Source: an uncultured SAR86 cluster bacterium
Lineage (GTDB): Bacteria > Pseudomonadota > Gammaproteobacteria > Magnimaribacterales > D2472
Reading direction: 5' to 3'
NCBI GenBank assembly: GCA_902547295.1
Contig: CACCNJ010000002.1
Coordinates: 1-64,000, forward strand
Length of the DNA stretch: 64,000 nucleotides
Every line of letters begins with the position of its first letter. Position 1 is the stretch's first letter. The notes below the pieces were generated by a model. It did no database searches. It had not been told where the DNA came from and saw nothing but the letters and a program-made list of their open reading frames with translations. The translations under genes and the position numbers were made by a program. Below are positions 63,477 through 64,000 of the stretch, in pieces.

Positions 63477-64000
63477 CTATTTTTTTGAATTTAGAGCTTT
63501 AATAGAAGGTAAAACTTTACCCTCCATAAATTCTAAAAAGGCGCCCCCGCCTGTTGAACAATATGATACATCATCTGATTTAATATATTTATTTATTGCC
63601 GATAAAGTTTCGCCTCCTCCAGCAAGAGAAAAAGCATTAGACTTAGCAATTTCTTTAGAAAGTTCCTTTGTGCCATTTTCAAATAAAGAATTTTCAAATA
63701 CTCCCATGGGTCCATTCCAAAGAATAGTCTTAGCATTATTAATCAATGTCTTTGTCTCCTGCTCTAGGTATAAATCTAAAATCATTTCATCATTACCAAT
63801 ATTGCTTATTGAGGTTTCTTTTATATCCTCTCCTTCAAATGTTTTAGATGTTAATACTCTATTAGGTAGTATGATTTTACCTTTATCCAAGATGCTCTTT
63901 GCTATTTCTAACATTGATTCTTCAGTTAGTGAGTCTCCAACATTAAAGCCTAAAGACTTTATAAAAGTATTTGCAATACCTCCACCTACGATAATATGGT
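63477..64000 (-). CDS. pgk: Phosphoglycerate kinase, 3' part (gene runs off the right edge)
   Basis: C-terminal nucleotide-binding domain of PGK. The frame stays open to the window end: upstream of the internal ATG at 63914 it still reads HIIVGGGIANTFIKSLGFNVG. Visible family parts are TILWNGPMGVFENSLFENGTKEL and AFSLAGGGETLSAI, then CSTGGGAFLEFMEGKVLPSIKAL at the C-terminus. It makes ATP from 1,3-bisphosphoglycerate. The N-terminal domain lies outside the window. Confidence 0.95.
   Translation of the reverse strand, partial: HIIVGGGIANTFIKSLGFNVGDSLTEESMLEIAKSILDKGKIILPNRVLTSKTFEGEDIKETSISNIGNDEMILDLYLEQETKTLINNAKTILWNGPMGVFENSLFENGTKELSKEIAKSNAFSLAGGGETLSAINKYIKSDDVSYCSTGGGAFLEFMEGKVLPSIKALNSKK

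Overview
The window is dense, AT-rich bacterial chromosome with many 1-20 bp gaps or overlaps between genes. It fits a streamlined marine gammaproteobacterium, most likely of the SAR86 clade. Support for this: a blue-tuned proteorhodopsin (Gln at the spectral position, retinal Lys present); gammaproteobacterial gene orders (miaB-ybeZ-ybeY-corC-lnt; pepP-ubiH divergent from a coiled-coil gene, zapA, 6S RNA and ygfA; ubiE-ubiJ-ubiB-tatABC; nnrD-tsaE-amiC; priA beside L31; orn beside rsgA); a TonB receptor under a TPP riboswitch; and AT-rich codon use. The clade is inferred from gene content and was not tested by phylogeny.

Layout. 1-3.8 kb: 3' part of mutM, coaD, proteorhodopsin with promoter, leader hairpin and terminator, an SDR and an NAD-dependent formate dehydrogenase. 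3.8-8.1 kb: an accessory-looking stretch with GGGTACA repeats, an orphan integrase-N-terminus-like gene with a membrane tail, and a thiamine-uptake operon (TPP riboswitch, TonB receptor, PnuC-type transporter, small-molecule kinase). 8.1-12.6 kb: prolyl oligopeptidase lipoprotein, membrane protein, tRNA-Ile(GAT), desaturase, FKBP. 12.6-24.3 kb: tyrS, putA, peptidoglycan enzymes (M23 peptidase, anmK), erpA, hemG-hemL, an adenosine-kinase-like gene, dksA, pcnB. 24.3-33.6 kb: deoxynucleoside kinase, acs, a lipoprotein, MBL and Nudix hydrolases, alpha/beta hydrolase, a membrane-anchored propeller, nnrD-tsaE-amiC. 33.6-42 kb: priA, a cysteine-free L31, dut, sixA, rpmB, an iron-binding lipoprotein, ubiH, pepP, zapA, ssrS (6S RNA), 5-FCL. 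42-49.5 kb: a DUF5916-type outer-membrane protein, ilvA, rpiA, a periplasmic glutathione peroxidase behind a structured leader, and a FadJ-like beta-oxidation protein. 49.5-64 kb: L,D-transpeptidase, lnt-corC-ybeY-ybeZ-miaB, DUF1820, orn, rsgA, ubiE-ubiJ-ubiB-tatA-tatB-tatC, a membrane protein, LOG, dtd, class I aldolase and the 3' part of pgk.

The genes suggest an aerobic photoheterotroph using light (rhodopsin), formate, proline, acetate and fatty acids as energy or carbon sources, with a ubiquinone chain and thiamine scavenging from outside.

The points most worth a second look are: (a) a recurring architecture in which a -10-like hexamer lies only 5-9 nt upstream of the ATG with no Shine-Dalgarno, suggesting many leaderless transcripts; (b) the compact TPP-riboswitch thiamine operon, whose start codon abuts helix P1; (c) a two-hairpin leader with its own promoter and tiny ORFs before the peroxidase gene; (d) an orphan integrase-like N-terminal domain fused to a membrane anchor, with repeats upstream.
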